Below, piece by piece: positions 24,063 to 32,201 of a DNA stretch of 64,000 nt. The notes beneath the pieces were generated by a model. That model had not been told where the DNA came from. It was given only the letters and a program-made list of their open reading frames with translations, and searched no databases. A program made the translations under genes and the position numbers. Source of the stretch: Streptomyces sp. NBC_01471 (GTDB lineage Bacteria > Actinomycetota > Actinomycetes > Streptomycetales > Streptomycetaceae); the NCBI RefSeq assembly GCF_041438865.1, contig NZ_CP109450.1, positions 5,210,501 to 5,274,500 of the forward strand. Reading direction: 5' to 3'. Each line of letters opens with the position of its first letter. The stretch's first letter is position 1.

Positions 24063-26212
24063 CAGCCCCGCAGGGCGGCGAGTCGGCCGACACCGGCACC
24101 GGCACCGCGTCCGATGCCCAGGACAGCTCCGCCGCGCACAGCACTTCCGACCACATTCCGGCCCGTCCCCTGCGCGACCGGCTCGCCGCCCAGCGTGAGC
24201 GGGTCGCCGCCCTGGTCCGCGAGCGGTCCGCCGATGACCCCACGGCCGACGACCCGCTGCGCGGGCTGTATCTGTCCAAGGACGCCGTACAGCACCTTCT
24301 GGAGAAGTCCGGTCCCGAACGGGAGGATTCCGCGGAGCGCGTCGTCGTCGCCCGGAGCGCGCCGCTCGGTCCCGCCGACCGGCTCGCCGGGCTGGCCGCG
24401 CGGATGGGGCTGACCGACCTGGAAGCCACGATCCTGCTGCTCGCGCTCGCCCCGGATCTCGACCGCGACTTCGAGCAGCTGTACGGCTACCTCAACAACG
24501 ACGTCAGCCGCCGGCGGGCGACCGTCGGGCTGGTGCTCGACGTGTGCGGCCTGCCCGCCCTGGACGCCACAGCCCGCGACCTCTTCCATCCGACCGCGCC
24601 GCTCTCCTGGCTCGGTCTGGTGCGGGTCGAGGAACCGGACGCCCCCTTCCTCGGACGCACCCTGCGCGTACCCGACCGGCTGGCCGCCCACCTGATCGGT
24701 AACGACACCCCCGACGCCGCGCTGGAGGGGCATGTCCGCGCCCTGCGGCCCTCTCCCGCTGGAGCGGGTGACTCGCTGACGGGCAAGTTGGCCAAGCCCC
24801 TCGCCCAGCCCGACCCTCCGGTGATCTACCTGCGCGAGCGCCGGGAAGGCGACGGTCTGGCCTGCGCGGCCGCGGCCCTCACCGCCGCGGGCCGGCCCGC
24901 GCTGCACCTCACCACCGCGGCGGAGACCCGCTCACGGGAGACCGGCGAGCAGCGCGACAGCGGCGACGAACAGTCCAGCGGCGGTACGCACACCCACAGC
25001 CCGGTGCAGCAACTGCTGCTTGAGGCCCGGCTGCGCGGCTCCGCGATCGTGGTGTACCCGCTGCCGGAGCAGCCGGCCGACCTGATCCGCTCGCTCGACG
25101 CAGGTGACGTGCCGGTGATCCTCATCGGAGCGACGCCGTACGACCCTCAGTGGTGCGATCCCGACCCGCTCGTCCTGGACGCACCCAGTTCGACTTCGGA
25201 CACGGTGGGGCTCTGGGCCGCCGCCCTCGGAGTGGAGTCGGCGCAGGACCTGGGCTTCGATCTGGCCGGGACGGTCGCCACCTACCGGCTGGGCGGCGAC
25301 CGGATTCGCCGGGCCGCCCACTCGGCGCTGGACCTCGCCGCTCTGGACGACACCGATGTGACGGCCGAGCACCTGCGACTGGCCGCCCGGCAGCAGTCCG
25401 CGTCGGGGCTGGAACGGCACGCCCGCCGGATCATGCCGGCCGTCGGCTGGAACGACCTGGTCCTGCCGAAGGCTCCACTGGAGCATCTGCACGAGCTGGC
25501 CCAGCGCGCCCGGCACCGTGAACGAGTGCTCGGGGACTGGCAGTTGAGTGCCGGGGGAGGCCGGGGCCGCGGCGTCCTCGCGATGTTCGCCGGGGAGTCC
25601 GGCACCGGGAAGACGCTCTCCGCGGAAGTGATCGCCGCCGACCTCGGCCTGGACCTCTACGTCGTGCAGCTCTCGTCCGTGGTGGACAAGTACGTCGGTG
25701 AGACGGAGAAGAACCTGGAGCGGATCTTCAGCGAGGCCGACCGCACCGACGCCGTGCTCCTCTTCGACGAGGCCGACGCCGTGTTCGGGAAGCGCTCCGA
25801 CGTGAAGGACGCCCACGACCGGTACGCCAACCTCGAAAGCGCCTACCTGCTGCAACGCCTGGAGTCGTTCAGCGGCATCGCCCTGCTCACCACCAACCTG
25901 CGCGCCAACATCGACGACGCCTTCACCCGCAGGCTGGACCTGGTGGTCGACTTCCCCTTCCCGGACGAGGACCAGCGGCTGGCCCTGTGGCGGCACAGCC
26001 TGGCCCACGTTCCGTGCGCGGACGACATCGACCCGGCACCGTGCGCCCGGGACTTCGAGCTGGCCGGCGGCTCGATCCGCAGCGCCGTGGTGACCGCCGC
26101 CTACGCCGCGGCCACCCGCGGCGGTTCTGTCACCTCGGACGACCTGCTGGTCGGTGCGCGGAGGGAGTACCGCAAGGCCGGGCGCCTGGTCGTGGGCGAC
26201 GCCGGCTGGTGA
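24059..26212 (+). CDS. AAA+ ATPase of contractile-injection-system (eCIS) type
   Basis: A 717-residue protein. The N-terminal ~450 residues are a helical/winged-helix-like region (MGLTDLEATILLLALAPDLDRDFEQLYGYLNND) typical of the ATPases of eCIS clusters (Pvc15/Afp15-like). The C-terminal AAA+ module has Walker A GESGTGKT near residue 515, Walker B VLLFDEADAVFGKR, sensor 1 LLTTNLR and arginine finger DAFTRRLDLVVDFPFP. The start at 24059 overlaps the short ORF before it; a much longer frame reaching 23693 has no conserved content. In eCIS such ATPases are thought to help particle assembly or maturation. No sheath, tube or baseplate genes lie in this window, so it is an orphan here. Confidence 0.85.
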   Translation: MTAPQGGESADTGTGTASDAQDSSAAHSTSDHIPARPLRDRLAAQRERVAALVRERSADDPTADDPLRGLYLSKDAVQHLLEKSGPEREDSAERVVVARSAPLGPADRLAGLAARMGLTDLEATILLLALAPDLDRDFEQLYGYLNNDVSRRRATVGLVLDVCGLPALDATARDLFHPTAPLSWLGLVRVEEPDAPFLGRTLRVPDRLAAHLIGNDTPDAALEGHVRALRPSPAGAGDSLTGKLAKPLAQPDPPVIYLRERREGDGLACAAAALTAAGRPALHLTTAAETRSRETGEQRDSGDEQSSGGTHTHSPVQQLLLEARLRGSAIVVYPLPEQPADLIRSLDAGDVPVILIGATPYDPQWCDPDPLVLDAPSSTSDTVGLWAAALGVESAQDLGFDLAGTVATYRLGGDRIRRAAHSALDLAALDDTDVTAEHLRLAARQQSASGLERHARRIMPAVGWNDLVLPKAPLEHLHELAQRARHRERVLGDWQLSAGGGRGRGVLAMFAGESGTGKTLSAEVIAADLGLDLYVVQLSSVVDKYVGETEKNLERIFSEADRTDAVLLFDEADAVFGKRSDVKDAHDRYANLESAYLLQRLESFSGIALLTTNLRANIDDAFTRRLDLVVDFPFPDEDQRLALWRHSLAHVPCADDIDPAPCARDFELAGGSIRSAVVTAAYAAATRGGSVTSDDLLVGARREYRKAGRLVVGDAGW

Positions 26213-26331
26213 GCCGTACTGGCTGCTGCACTCCCGGCCGGGGAATCCTGACGCTGCTGTACGGCTCTCAAGCAGGCGAAGTACGCTGCCAGGACTGATT
26301 GTTCGAGATCCCCCATCGCAGAGGCCACTTC

Positions 26332-27396
26332 ATGCACTCTCATGCAGGCCCGGCAGGGGATGCCGACTGGACCAAGGCCAAAGGGTCAGTACGGCGTCCC
26401 TCGCAGGCGTTCTCTCCCCCCACTCGTGCCAACGATGCGGCACAGGCCGCCGCGACCCTGGCGCACCCCTCCGCCGCGTCGATGGGCGTCCTCCAGCGCA
26501 GCATCGGCAACGCCGGTCTCACCGCTGCTCTGAACAGGGGGCGAGGCGGCACCACCAGCACGACGGGTGCCAACGCCCCGACGGTGCAGCGTGCCGGTGG
26601 CAGCCGGAGGAGCAGTCGCTCCTACTACGAGGAGCCGCCCGAGTACGACTACACGGACGTGAGCTACATCGACCGTGACTACCTGGGACGCCAGCCCACC
26701 CGGAGGCACCCCTCCCAGAACAGTGTGATGAACAACCGCTCGGCGGCCCGTCACATGCGGGACGCCGGCGTACACCCGGGCGGCCCGGTGTCCCACCTGC
26801 ACCTCGCAGCCGCCTACAGCCACGGTGACCCGGTGTACGGCACACCTCAGCGGGCATCGAACCTGGCCCCCGGGACCGACGGCACGAACCTCTCGCACCG
26901 CCGCTACGAGTACGCCAACTCGGGGCACCAGGCGCCCATGGTGGATGTCCCTGGAAGCCCCCCGAGCTACCAGAGCTCGCGGGTCCCGCGGTACGCCACC
27001 CCGGTCGATATGCACGGAATTCCGATCACGCAAGCCGGTATGAGCCGACGGGTCGGCCGAACCAGCATCTACCGTGACATGGAATATTCCATGAGGTCGC
27101 CCCATGAGCCCCTGAACAGCGAACCGTTCTCGGCCAGGCTCGATCCCTTCGACACCCGATCGGCCGCGGAGCGCGAACGGCGGGGCGAGCTCCCGCACAC
27201 CAACGAAATCCGCAGGCAGGCGCAGTACGCCGCGGCGCGTCAGGTGGTGTCGGGACTGGACGCCGGTGTGGTTCCGGAGTACGACGACTGGGAGCAGGAC
27301 CGTTTGAGGCGCAGGAGTTCGCGCAGTTCGCGCAGCCCTTCCCTGAGCCCGGCCCCCCGGCCGCGGTACCGGCGCCGGGACAGCGACGACTGGTAA
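26332..27396 (+). CDS. Probable eCIS cargo/effector protein with N-terminal LQR-x-IGN motif
   Basis: A 354-residue protein of unknown function. Residues 53-63, VLQRSIGNAGL, match the LQR-x-x-GN motif found near the N-terminus of many eCIS-associated DUF4157 and effector proteins. The middle is rich in Tyr, Pro, Arg and His; SHLHLAAAYSHGD (about 154-166) followed by NLAPGTDGTN and a later R-R-Y-E recalls His/Asn motifs of some nuclease toxins, but I cannot assign a family. The C-terminus is Arg/Ser-rich (RRRSSRSSRSPSLSPAP). No signal peptide. It starts 119 bases after the ATPase gene on the same strand. Its role as cargo is inferred from the motif and neighbour. Confidence 0.6.
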   Translation: MHSHAGPAGDADWTKAKGSVRRPSQAFSPPTRANDAAQAAATLAHPSAASMGVLQRSIGNAGLTAALNRGRGGTTSTTGANAPTVQRAGGSRRSSRSYYEEPPEYDYTDVSYIDRDYLGRQPTRRHPSQNSVMNNRSAARHMRDAGVHPGGPVSHLHLAAAYSHGDPVYGTPQRASNLAPGTDGTNLSHRRYEYANSGHQAPMVDVPGSPPSYQSSRVPRYATPVDMHGIPITQAGMSRRVGRTSIYRDMEYSMRSPHEPLNSEPFSARLDPFDTRSAAERERRGELPHTNEIRRQAQYAAARQVVSGLDAGVVPEYDDWEQDRLRRRSSRSSRSPSLSPAPRPRYRRRDSDDW

Positions 27397-27409
27397 AGCC
27401 CGGCACACC

Positions 27410-27455
27410 CCGGCCGGTCCGCTCGCGGCCCTACGGCTGCGCGCGGACCGGCCGG
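27410..27455. terminator. Hairpin between the eCIS cargo gene and DUF397 gene
   Basis: Perfect 13-bp arms CCGGCCGGTCCGC (27410-27422) and GCGGACCGGCCGG (27443-27455) with a 20-base loop that can pair internally, placed between two converging genes. Likely a bidirectional terminator. Confidence 0.7.
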
Positions 27456-27507
27456 ATCCGCCGCCTTCCACCCGCGTCGCGGTGACATGCCGAGGGTCAG
27501 GGGCGCT

Positions 27508-27714
27508 CTAACCCTTCAGCGCTGTGATGAACGATGCCCATCCGGCTGCGGGGAAGACCAGCGCCGGGCCGTGAGGCGCCTTGGAGTCGCGTACGGGGAC
27601 GCCGGAGGGGTGGTTGTCCAGGACCTCTACGCAGCTGCCGCCTTCGCTGTTGCTGTACGACGACTTGCGCCAGCCGTTCAGCGAGGCGGAGTTCGGAATG
27701 GCTTGGTCAGTCAT
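27508..27714 (-). CDS. DUF397 protein
   Basis: A 68-residue protein of the DUF397 family common in Streptomyces: GWRKSSYSNSEGGSCVEVLD near the N-terminus and VPVRDSKAPHGPALVF after it are the family signature. Members usually pair with an XRE-type regulator and some affect development. Here it overlaps the end of the XRE gene by 8 bases, so it is co-translated. The alternative start at 27723 (MGTM) has GAGG too close to the ATG. Specific function unknown. Confidence 0.9.
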   Translation of the reverse strand: MTDQAIPNSASLNGWRKSSYSNSEGGSCVEVLDNHPSGVPVRDSKAPHGPALVFPAAGWASFITALKG

Positions 27715-28501
27715 GGTGCCCATAGTCCTCTGCTGTTGCTCTCAAGAGTGCCTGAGACTCCTTCAGCGGGAGTGCATCGCTCAGTGCAAGATCGTAGCGG
27801 CCGGTCAGCTCGCGGACCATGGACGGGGAGTCGTGCACCTTTCCCATGCGCAGGCCTTCGCCGTACGCCACGGGTGGCTGGTCCTCGAACCACATCAACG
27901 TAAGCATGCCCTCCATCAGCGGGTGGAAGCCCAGCTCGAAAGGCACCACATGGACGCGCACGCGTCCCCTCTCGGTCAGCCGAACCATGTGCGTGATCTG
28001 CTCCGCCATGATCTCCCGGCTGCCGACGACGCGTCGCAGCACTGACTCGTCGATCAGTGCCCAGACGACGGGAAGCACGGGGCCCTCCAATACTTTGGCC
28101 CGCTCAAGTCGTGTGACGACGAGCCGGTCACACTCCTCTTCGCTCAGGGGAGGGTATGACGAGCCCAGAACCGCACGTGCGTATCTCTCCGTCTGGAGGA
28201 TGCCGGGCACGAATGACAAGGCGAACTCGCGGACTTCGGTGGCTTGTTGTTCGAGATGCAGCGCCGCCTCGAAATAGTCGGCGACCGCCGTATCGTCCTC
28301 CGGCAGGAAACTGCTCAGCACGTCCCCCGTGCCCAGTGCCCTGTCCAGTCGCCGCGCGTCCTCCTTCGACGGAATCCGCCGCCCCGCCTCGATGTGCGAG
28401 ATGTGCGAGCGGGTCATGAGCGCCGCGTCGGCCAGCTCCTGCTGTGTCATCCCCGCCGCTTCGCGCTGCGCCTTCAACCACTCGCCGTACCGATTTCCCA
28501 T
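27707..28501 (-). CDS. XRE-family regulator with DUF5753 domain
   Basis: A 264-residue regulator: an N-terminal helix-turn-helix (QREAAGMTQQELADAALMTRSHISHIEAGRR) and a C-terminal DUF5753 ligand-like domain with FVPGILQTERYARAVL and VHVVPFELGFHP. Proteins of this build pair with DUF397 genes, as here. The start at 28501 has GGGAG six bases upstream; an in-frame upstream start at 28540 is less likely. It is divergent from a small conserved gene at 28631. It probably regulates its own operon through the CTCAC-GCT-GTGAG element at 28567-28579. Confidence 0.93.
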   Translation of the reverse strand: MGNRYGEWLKAQREAAGMTQQELADAALMTRSHISHIEAGRRIPSKEDARRLDRALGTGDVLSSFLPEDDTAVADYFEAALHLEQQATEVREFALSFVPGILQTERYARAVLGSSYPPLSEEECDRLVVTRLERAKVLEGPVLPVVWALIDESVLRRVVGSREIMAEQITHMVRLTERGRVRVHVVPFELGFHPLMEGMLTLMWFEDQPPVAYGEGLRMGKVHDSPSMVRELTGRYDLALSDALPLKESQALLRATAEDYGHHD

Positions 28502-28566
28502 CGCCAACTCCCGTGCGACAAAAGCCGTGTCACCACCCAACCTCTGGCGAGCCTAGCCCTTCCCGT

Positions 28567-28579
28567 CTCACGCTGTGAG
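28567..28579. promoter_or_regulatory. Candidate XRE operator in the divergent gap
   Basis: CTCAC-GCT-GTGAG is a perfect inverted repeat of 5-bp arms with a 3-base spacer, in the 129-base gap between the XRE gene and the small gene at 28631. Position suits an operator; the site is not proven. Confidence 0.35.
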
Positions 28580-28630
28580 TGGATCGCTACCCAGCGCAAT
28601 TCTCGGCCGTCGACGCACAGGAGCCGCCAC

Positions 28631-28957
28631 ATGATCGACCAGACGTCAGGAGTGGGGAGGCTGCTCCCGTGGGCCGGCCCGGAAGGCAAGCCCTGCTACC
28701 TCTTCGGGGACGGGACCGGGTATGTCTCCCGTTACGCGGACAACGTCGAGGGCGTGCAGCTCGACATGGCAGACGAACTGCTCGATCACGTCGCCGACAT
28801 GGCCGGCGACCAGGAGGTCACCTCGGTACAGCTCCGCTATGTGGTGGCGCGCCTGGCCGAGTCGCTGCGCGACCTGCACCGGATCGCCCGGAGCCGGGGC
28901 GCGCGGCTGGATGCCTGCGGGTGTGGTGCGGGCGGCCCTGACCAGTCGGAGACCTGA
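28631..28957 (+). CDS. Small conserved hypothetical protein linked to an XRE/DUF397 pair
   Basis: A 108-residue acidic, cytoplasmic protein with no membrane segments. It opens MIDQTSGVGRLLPWAGPEGK, has a Gly/Tyr-rich strand region (YLFGDGTGYVSRYADN), a long predicted amphipathic helix (ELLDHVADMAGDQ through LAESLRDLHRIAR) and a Cys pair CGCG at the end. I do not recognise a family. GGAG lies nine bases before the ATG. Divergent placement next to the XRE/DUF397 genes recalls three-gene developmental regulatory loci in Streptomyces; a role there is only inferred. Confidence 0.65.
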   Translation: MIDQTSGVGRLLPWAGPEGKPCYLFGDGTGYVSRYADNVEGVQLDMADELLDHVADMAGDQEVTSVQLRYVVARLAESLRDLHRIARSRGARLDACGCGAGGPDQSET

Positions 28958-29015
28958 CGGTGGTCGATCAGCCAGCTGATCGACCACCGGTGAGTACGTC
29001 CCGCGGATCGATTGC

Positions 29016-30476
29016 TCACCCCCGCCCCAGCGCGAACCACAGTTCCGTCCGTACGTCCATGTCGTCCAGGTCCGAGCCGAGCAGTGCCGCGCAGCGGCCG
29101 ATGCGCTGGCGGACCGTGTTGCGGTGGATGTTCAGGGCCACTGCCGTGCGGTCCCAACTGCCGTGCAGCGCGAGCCAGGTGCGCAGCGTTTCCAGGAGTG
29201 CGGCGGGCGGCGGGTCGCCGAGCGGGGCGAGCAGGGCGCGGGCGTGGGCCGCCGCCTCGGCCGGGTCCAGGAGGGCGGCCAGGCCCGTCGTGCTGTGCCG
29301 GGACAGCGGGGTGCGGGTCGCCTCCGCGTGGCGCAGGGCCCGGCCGGCCTGGGCGTCGGCAGCCGGGAGGTCCCGCAGCTCGGCCGGGGCGCTCACCCCG
29401 AGGGTCCAGCCGGGGTGGCGGGCGATCTCGCGGTCGGCGGGCAGCAGGATCCGTACGGTGTCGGCCGACGCGTCCACCAGCGGGCTGCCCAGCGCGGGCG
29501 GGGTCCCCGTGCCGTGCGCGTGCACCACCGTCCAGGGGGCCGCGCCGAGCAGCGGCGCCACGTCGGCGGGCGCGGCGCCGAGCAGCAGCCGGACCAGCGC
29601 GGCGGAGCGCGCCGCCTCGTCGGCGCCCTGCCGGGGGGCGGTGAGCAGCGAGAGCAGGACGACGGCGACCCCGGCGATGGTGTGGTCGCCCGGTTCGCGG
29701 GCCGGGGTGGTGACGCCGAGCACCAGCCCTTCGCCGCCCGCCACCGCGTAGGCCGCGAGGTGGGCGGCGCCCGCCGTGTCGGTGGCGGACGCGGGGGCCG
29801 AACGGTGCCCCGCCGGGCTGCCGCCCGGTGCCCCGGGCCGTACGACCCGGGCGAGTGCCGCCAGCGCCGCACGGGCCTCGCGCGCCCCGGGTTCCGGTTC
29901 GCGTCCCGCCGCCTGGAGCGCCGTCCCGTCCGCCGCGAGCAGCACCGCCCGGCCGCCGAGCCGGGTGGCCAGCTGGCGCAGCACCGCCGGCACCGGGTCG
30001 GGGCGGGCGGCGGCCACCGCCAGGCCCTGCTGGGCCTGGGACACCCGGCGCAGCTCGTGGTGGCGGGCCTCCGCCATCAGGCCCCACACCGCGCGGGCCA
30101 CCGCAGTGAAGGGGGTCCTGGTCGGCACCTCCAGCAGGGGCAGGCCGTGGCGGTCGCACGCGACGGCCAGCGCCTCCGGCACCGTGTCGTACACCGGCGC
30201 GAGCCCGAAGCCGAGCGCGGCCCCGCCCGCCGCGACGATGCGCGCCGCGTACCGGTCGGGGTCCTCGGCGAGCTGTACTCCGGCGGTCAGCAGCAGTTCA
30301 CCGCCGAGCAGATACGGATACGGGTCGGCCATCTCGCTCGTGTGCACCCAGTGCACCCCGGCCCCGCCTCCTTCTCCGGCCGCAGGGCCCGCGACCTGGC
30401 GCAGTCCGAGGTCCCGGCGGGCGAGCAGGGCCGACAGCTGGACGGGAGAGGTGGGGGGAGCGGCAGGGTCCGGCAT
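29016..30476 (-). CDS. PucR-family transcriptional regulator
   Basis: A 486-residue regulator. The N-terminal PucR domain spans about residues 10-130 (VHTSEMADPYPYLLGGELLLTAG), a GGDEF-like middle domain follows, and the C-terminus holds the PucR helix-turn-helix (LRTWLALHGSWDRTAVALNIHRNTVRQRIGRC). Such proteins control purine, amine and amino-acid catabolism. It is divergent from a symporter/ureohydrolase/ThDP-enzyme operon and likely regulates it. A 17-bp palindrome covers its start codon. The start at 30476 (MPDPA) and that at 30491 (MDGTS) are both possible. Confidence 0.92.
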   Translation of the reverse strand: MPDPAAPPTSPVQLSALLARRDLGLRQVAGPAAGEGGGAGVHWVHTSEMADPYPYLLGGELLLTAGVQLAEDPDRYAARIVAAGGAALGFGLAPVYDTVPEALAVACDRHGLPLLEVPTRTPFTAVARAVWGLMAEARHHELRRVSQAQQGLAVAAARPDPVPAVLRQLATRLGGRAVLLAADGTALQAAGREPEPGAREARAALAALARVVRPGAPGGSPAGHRSAPASATDTAGAAHLAAYAVAGGEGLVLGVTTPAREPGDHTIAGVAVVLLSLLTAPRQGADEAARSAALVRLLLGAAPADVAPLLGAAPWTVVHAHGTGTPPALGSPLVDASADTVRILLPADREIARHPGWTLGVSAPAELRDLPAADAQAGRALRHAEATRTPLSRHSTTGLAALLDPAEAAAHARALLAPLGDPPPAALLETLRTWLALHGSWDRTAVALNIHRNTVRQRIGRCAALLGSDLDDMDVRTELWFALGRG

Positions 30477-30491
30477 GGATGTTCCATCCAT
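30475..30491. promoter_or_regulatory. Palindrome at the PucR start
   Basis: ATGGATG-TTC-CATCCAT is a perfect inverted repeat of 7-bp arms. It covers both candidate start codons of the PucR gene, suggesting an autoregulatory operator or an mRNA hairpin around the start. It also lies upstream of the divergent symporter promoter. Confidence 0.4.
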
Positions 30492-30523
30492 CGGGGGAGG
30501 GGTTCAGTGGAGGGAACGTACAC

Positions 30524-30552
30524 TTCAACGGCGCTTTCCGGCCACCTAGGGT
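30524..30552 (+). promoter_or_regulatory. Promoter of the symporter operon
   Basis: TTCAAC (30524-30529), a 17-base spacer and TAGGGT (30547-30552) resemble a sigma-HrdB promoter. It is 55 bases before the symporter ATG, which has AAGGAGG at good distance. Confidence 0.5.
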
Positions 30553-30607
30553 CAACGTTCGAAAGCAGTCGGACGCAGGTGGCAGAGGCCGAAGAGAAGG
30601 AGGGCGC

Positions 30608-32110
30608 ATGGCAGTCGACTACGCGGTGATCGTGGCCTATCTGGCGGGCATGCTCGCCATGGGCTGGTGGGGCATGCGCCGCGCCAAGTCCAAGTCCGAG
30701 TTCCTGGTGGCGGGCCGCAGGCTCGGCCCCGCCATGTACTCCGGGACCATGGCCGCGATCGTGCTCGGCGGCGCCTCCACCATCGGCGGTGTGGGCCTCG
30801 GGTACCAGTACGGGCTCTCCGGCGCCTGGATGGTCTTCACCATCGGCCTGGGGCTCCTCGCGCTCAGCATCTTCTTCTCCGGGCGCATCGCCCGGCTGAA
30901 GGTCTACACCGTCTCCGAGATGCTCGACCTGCGCTACGGCGGCAGGGCCGGGGTCATCTCCGGCGTCGTCATGTGGGCGTACACGCTGATGCTCGCCGTC
31001 ACCTCGACCATCGCCTACGCCACGATCTTCGACGTCCTCTTCGACATGAACCGGACCGTGTCGATCATCATCGGCGGTGCGATCGTCGTCGCGTACTCGA
31101 CGCTCGGCGGCATGTGGTCGATCACCCTCACCGACATGGTGCAGTTCGTCGTCAAGACGATCGGAGTGCTGCTCCTGCTGCTGCCGATCGCGATCGTCAA
31201 GGCCGGCGGCTTCTCCGAGATGAAGGCCAAGCTGCCCACCTCGTACTTCGACCCGCTGGGCATCGGCGGCGAGACGATCTTCACGTACGTCCTGATCTAC
31301 ACCTTCGGCATGCTCATCGGGCAGGACATCTGGCAGCGGGTCTTCACCGCGCGCAGCGACAAGGTCGCCCGGCTCGGCGGCACGGTCGCCGGTACGTACT
31401 GCCTGGTGTACGCGGTCGCCGGGGCCGTCATCGGGACGGCCGCCAAGGTCATGTACCCGAAGCTGCCCAGCTCCGACGCCGCCTTCGCCACCATCGTGAA
31501 GGACGAACTGCCCATCGGCGTACGGGGACTGGTCCTCGCCGCCGCACTGGCCGCGGTGATGTCCACCTCGTCCGGGGCGCTGATCGCCTGCGCCACCGTC
31601 GCCAACAACGACATCTGGTCGCGGCTGCGCGGGATACGGGGCGGCGGGAGCGCCCGGGGCGACGACCACGACGAGGTGCGCGGCAACCGGGCCTTCATCC
31701 TCGCCATGGGTGTCCTGGTCATCTGTATCGCCATCGCCCTGAACAACGTCGTCGAAGCGCTCACCGTCGCGTACAACCTGCTGGTCGGCGGGTTGCTGGT
31801 GCCGATCCTCGGCGGCCTGCTGTGGAAGCGCGGCACGGTGCAGGGTGCGCTGGCGTCCGTCGCGGCGGGCGGGCTCGTCGTCCTGGGCCTGATGGCGGCG
31901 TACGGAGCCCTCGCCAACGAGCCCATCTACTACGGGCTGCTCTGCTCCCTGGTCGTGTACGTCGTCGTGTCGCTGGCCACCAGGCCGACGGACGCGGCGG
32001 TGCTCGCCGCCTGGCGGGAGCGGCTGGCCGGGCGGGACGGATCCGGCGCGGAAGCCGTCCCCGCCCCCGGGACCGCCTCCGGATCGGACTCCGTACCGGC
32101 CCCTCGTTAG
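30608..32110 (+). CDS. Sodium:solute symporter (SSS family)
   Basis: A 500-residue integral membrane protein with about 13 hydrophobic segments. Family marks: a start DYAVIVAYLAGMLAMGWWG, the sodium-site region GAIVVAYSTLGGMWSITLTD, and MSTSSGALIACATVANNDIW. It uses the sodium gradient to import an organic substrate; SSS members carry proline, urea, carboxylates or amines. Encoded directly before an agmatinase-family ureohydrolase and opposite a PucR regulator, so a guanidino compound or polyamine is the likely substrate. The ATG at 30608 has a strong AAGGAGG; in-frame upstream starts overlap the promoter. Confidence 0.92.
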   Translation: MAVDYAVIVAYLAGMLAMGWWGMRRAKSKSEFLVAGRRLGPAMYSGTMAAIVLGGASTIGGVGLGYQYGLSGAWMVFTIGLGLLALSIFFSGRIARLKVYTVSEMLDLRYGGRAGVISGVVMWAYTLMLAVTSTIAYATIFDVLFDMNRTVSIIIGGAIVVAYSTLGGMWSITLTDMVQFVVKTIGVLLLLLPIAIVKAGGFSEMKAKLPTSYFDPLGIGGETIFTYVLIYTFGMLIGQDIWQRVFTARSDKVARLGGTVAGTYCLVYAVAGAVIGTAAKVMYPKLPSSDAAFATIVKDELPIGVRGLVLAAALAAVMSTSSGALIACATVANNDIWSRLRGIRGGGSARGDDHDEVRGNRAFILAMGVLVICIAIALNNVVEALTVAYNLLVGGLLVPILGGLLWKRGTVQGALASVAAGGLVVLGLMAAYGALANEPIYYGLLCSLVVYVVVSLATRPTDAAVLAAWRERLAGRDGSGAEAVPAPGTASGSDSVPAPR

Positions 32111-32127
32111 AGTTCCCCCGTGCCGAA

Positions 32128-32187
32128 AAAGCGCCGAACACGCTTCAAAAGCGCGGAACACGCTTAAAAAGCGCCGAAAAACAGAGA
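32128..32187. repeat. A-rich tandem repeat in the leader of the ureohydrolase gene
   Basis: A 20-bp unit AAAGCGCCGAACACGCTTCA (32128-32147) is repeated at 32148-32167 with two or three changes, and its first half again at 32168-32187. Each full unit contains AAGCG and CGCTT arms able to form a short hairpin. It occupies most of the 91-base gap before the ureohydrolase ATG. Confidence 0.75.
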
Positions 32188-32201
32188 AGAAGGGCACACC
32201 C

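Noticed and set aside
24059..27396. A complete contractile injection system
   Set aside because: No sheath, tube, baseplate, spike or tape-measure genes are found within the window; only ATPase and cargo-like genes are present.
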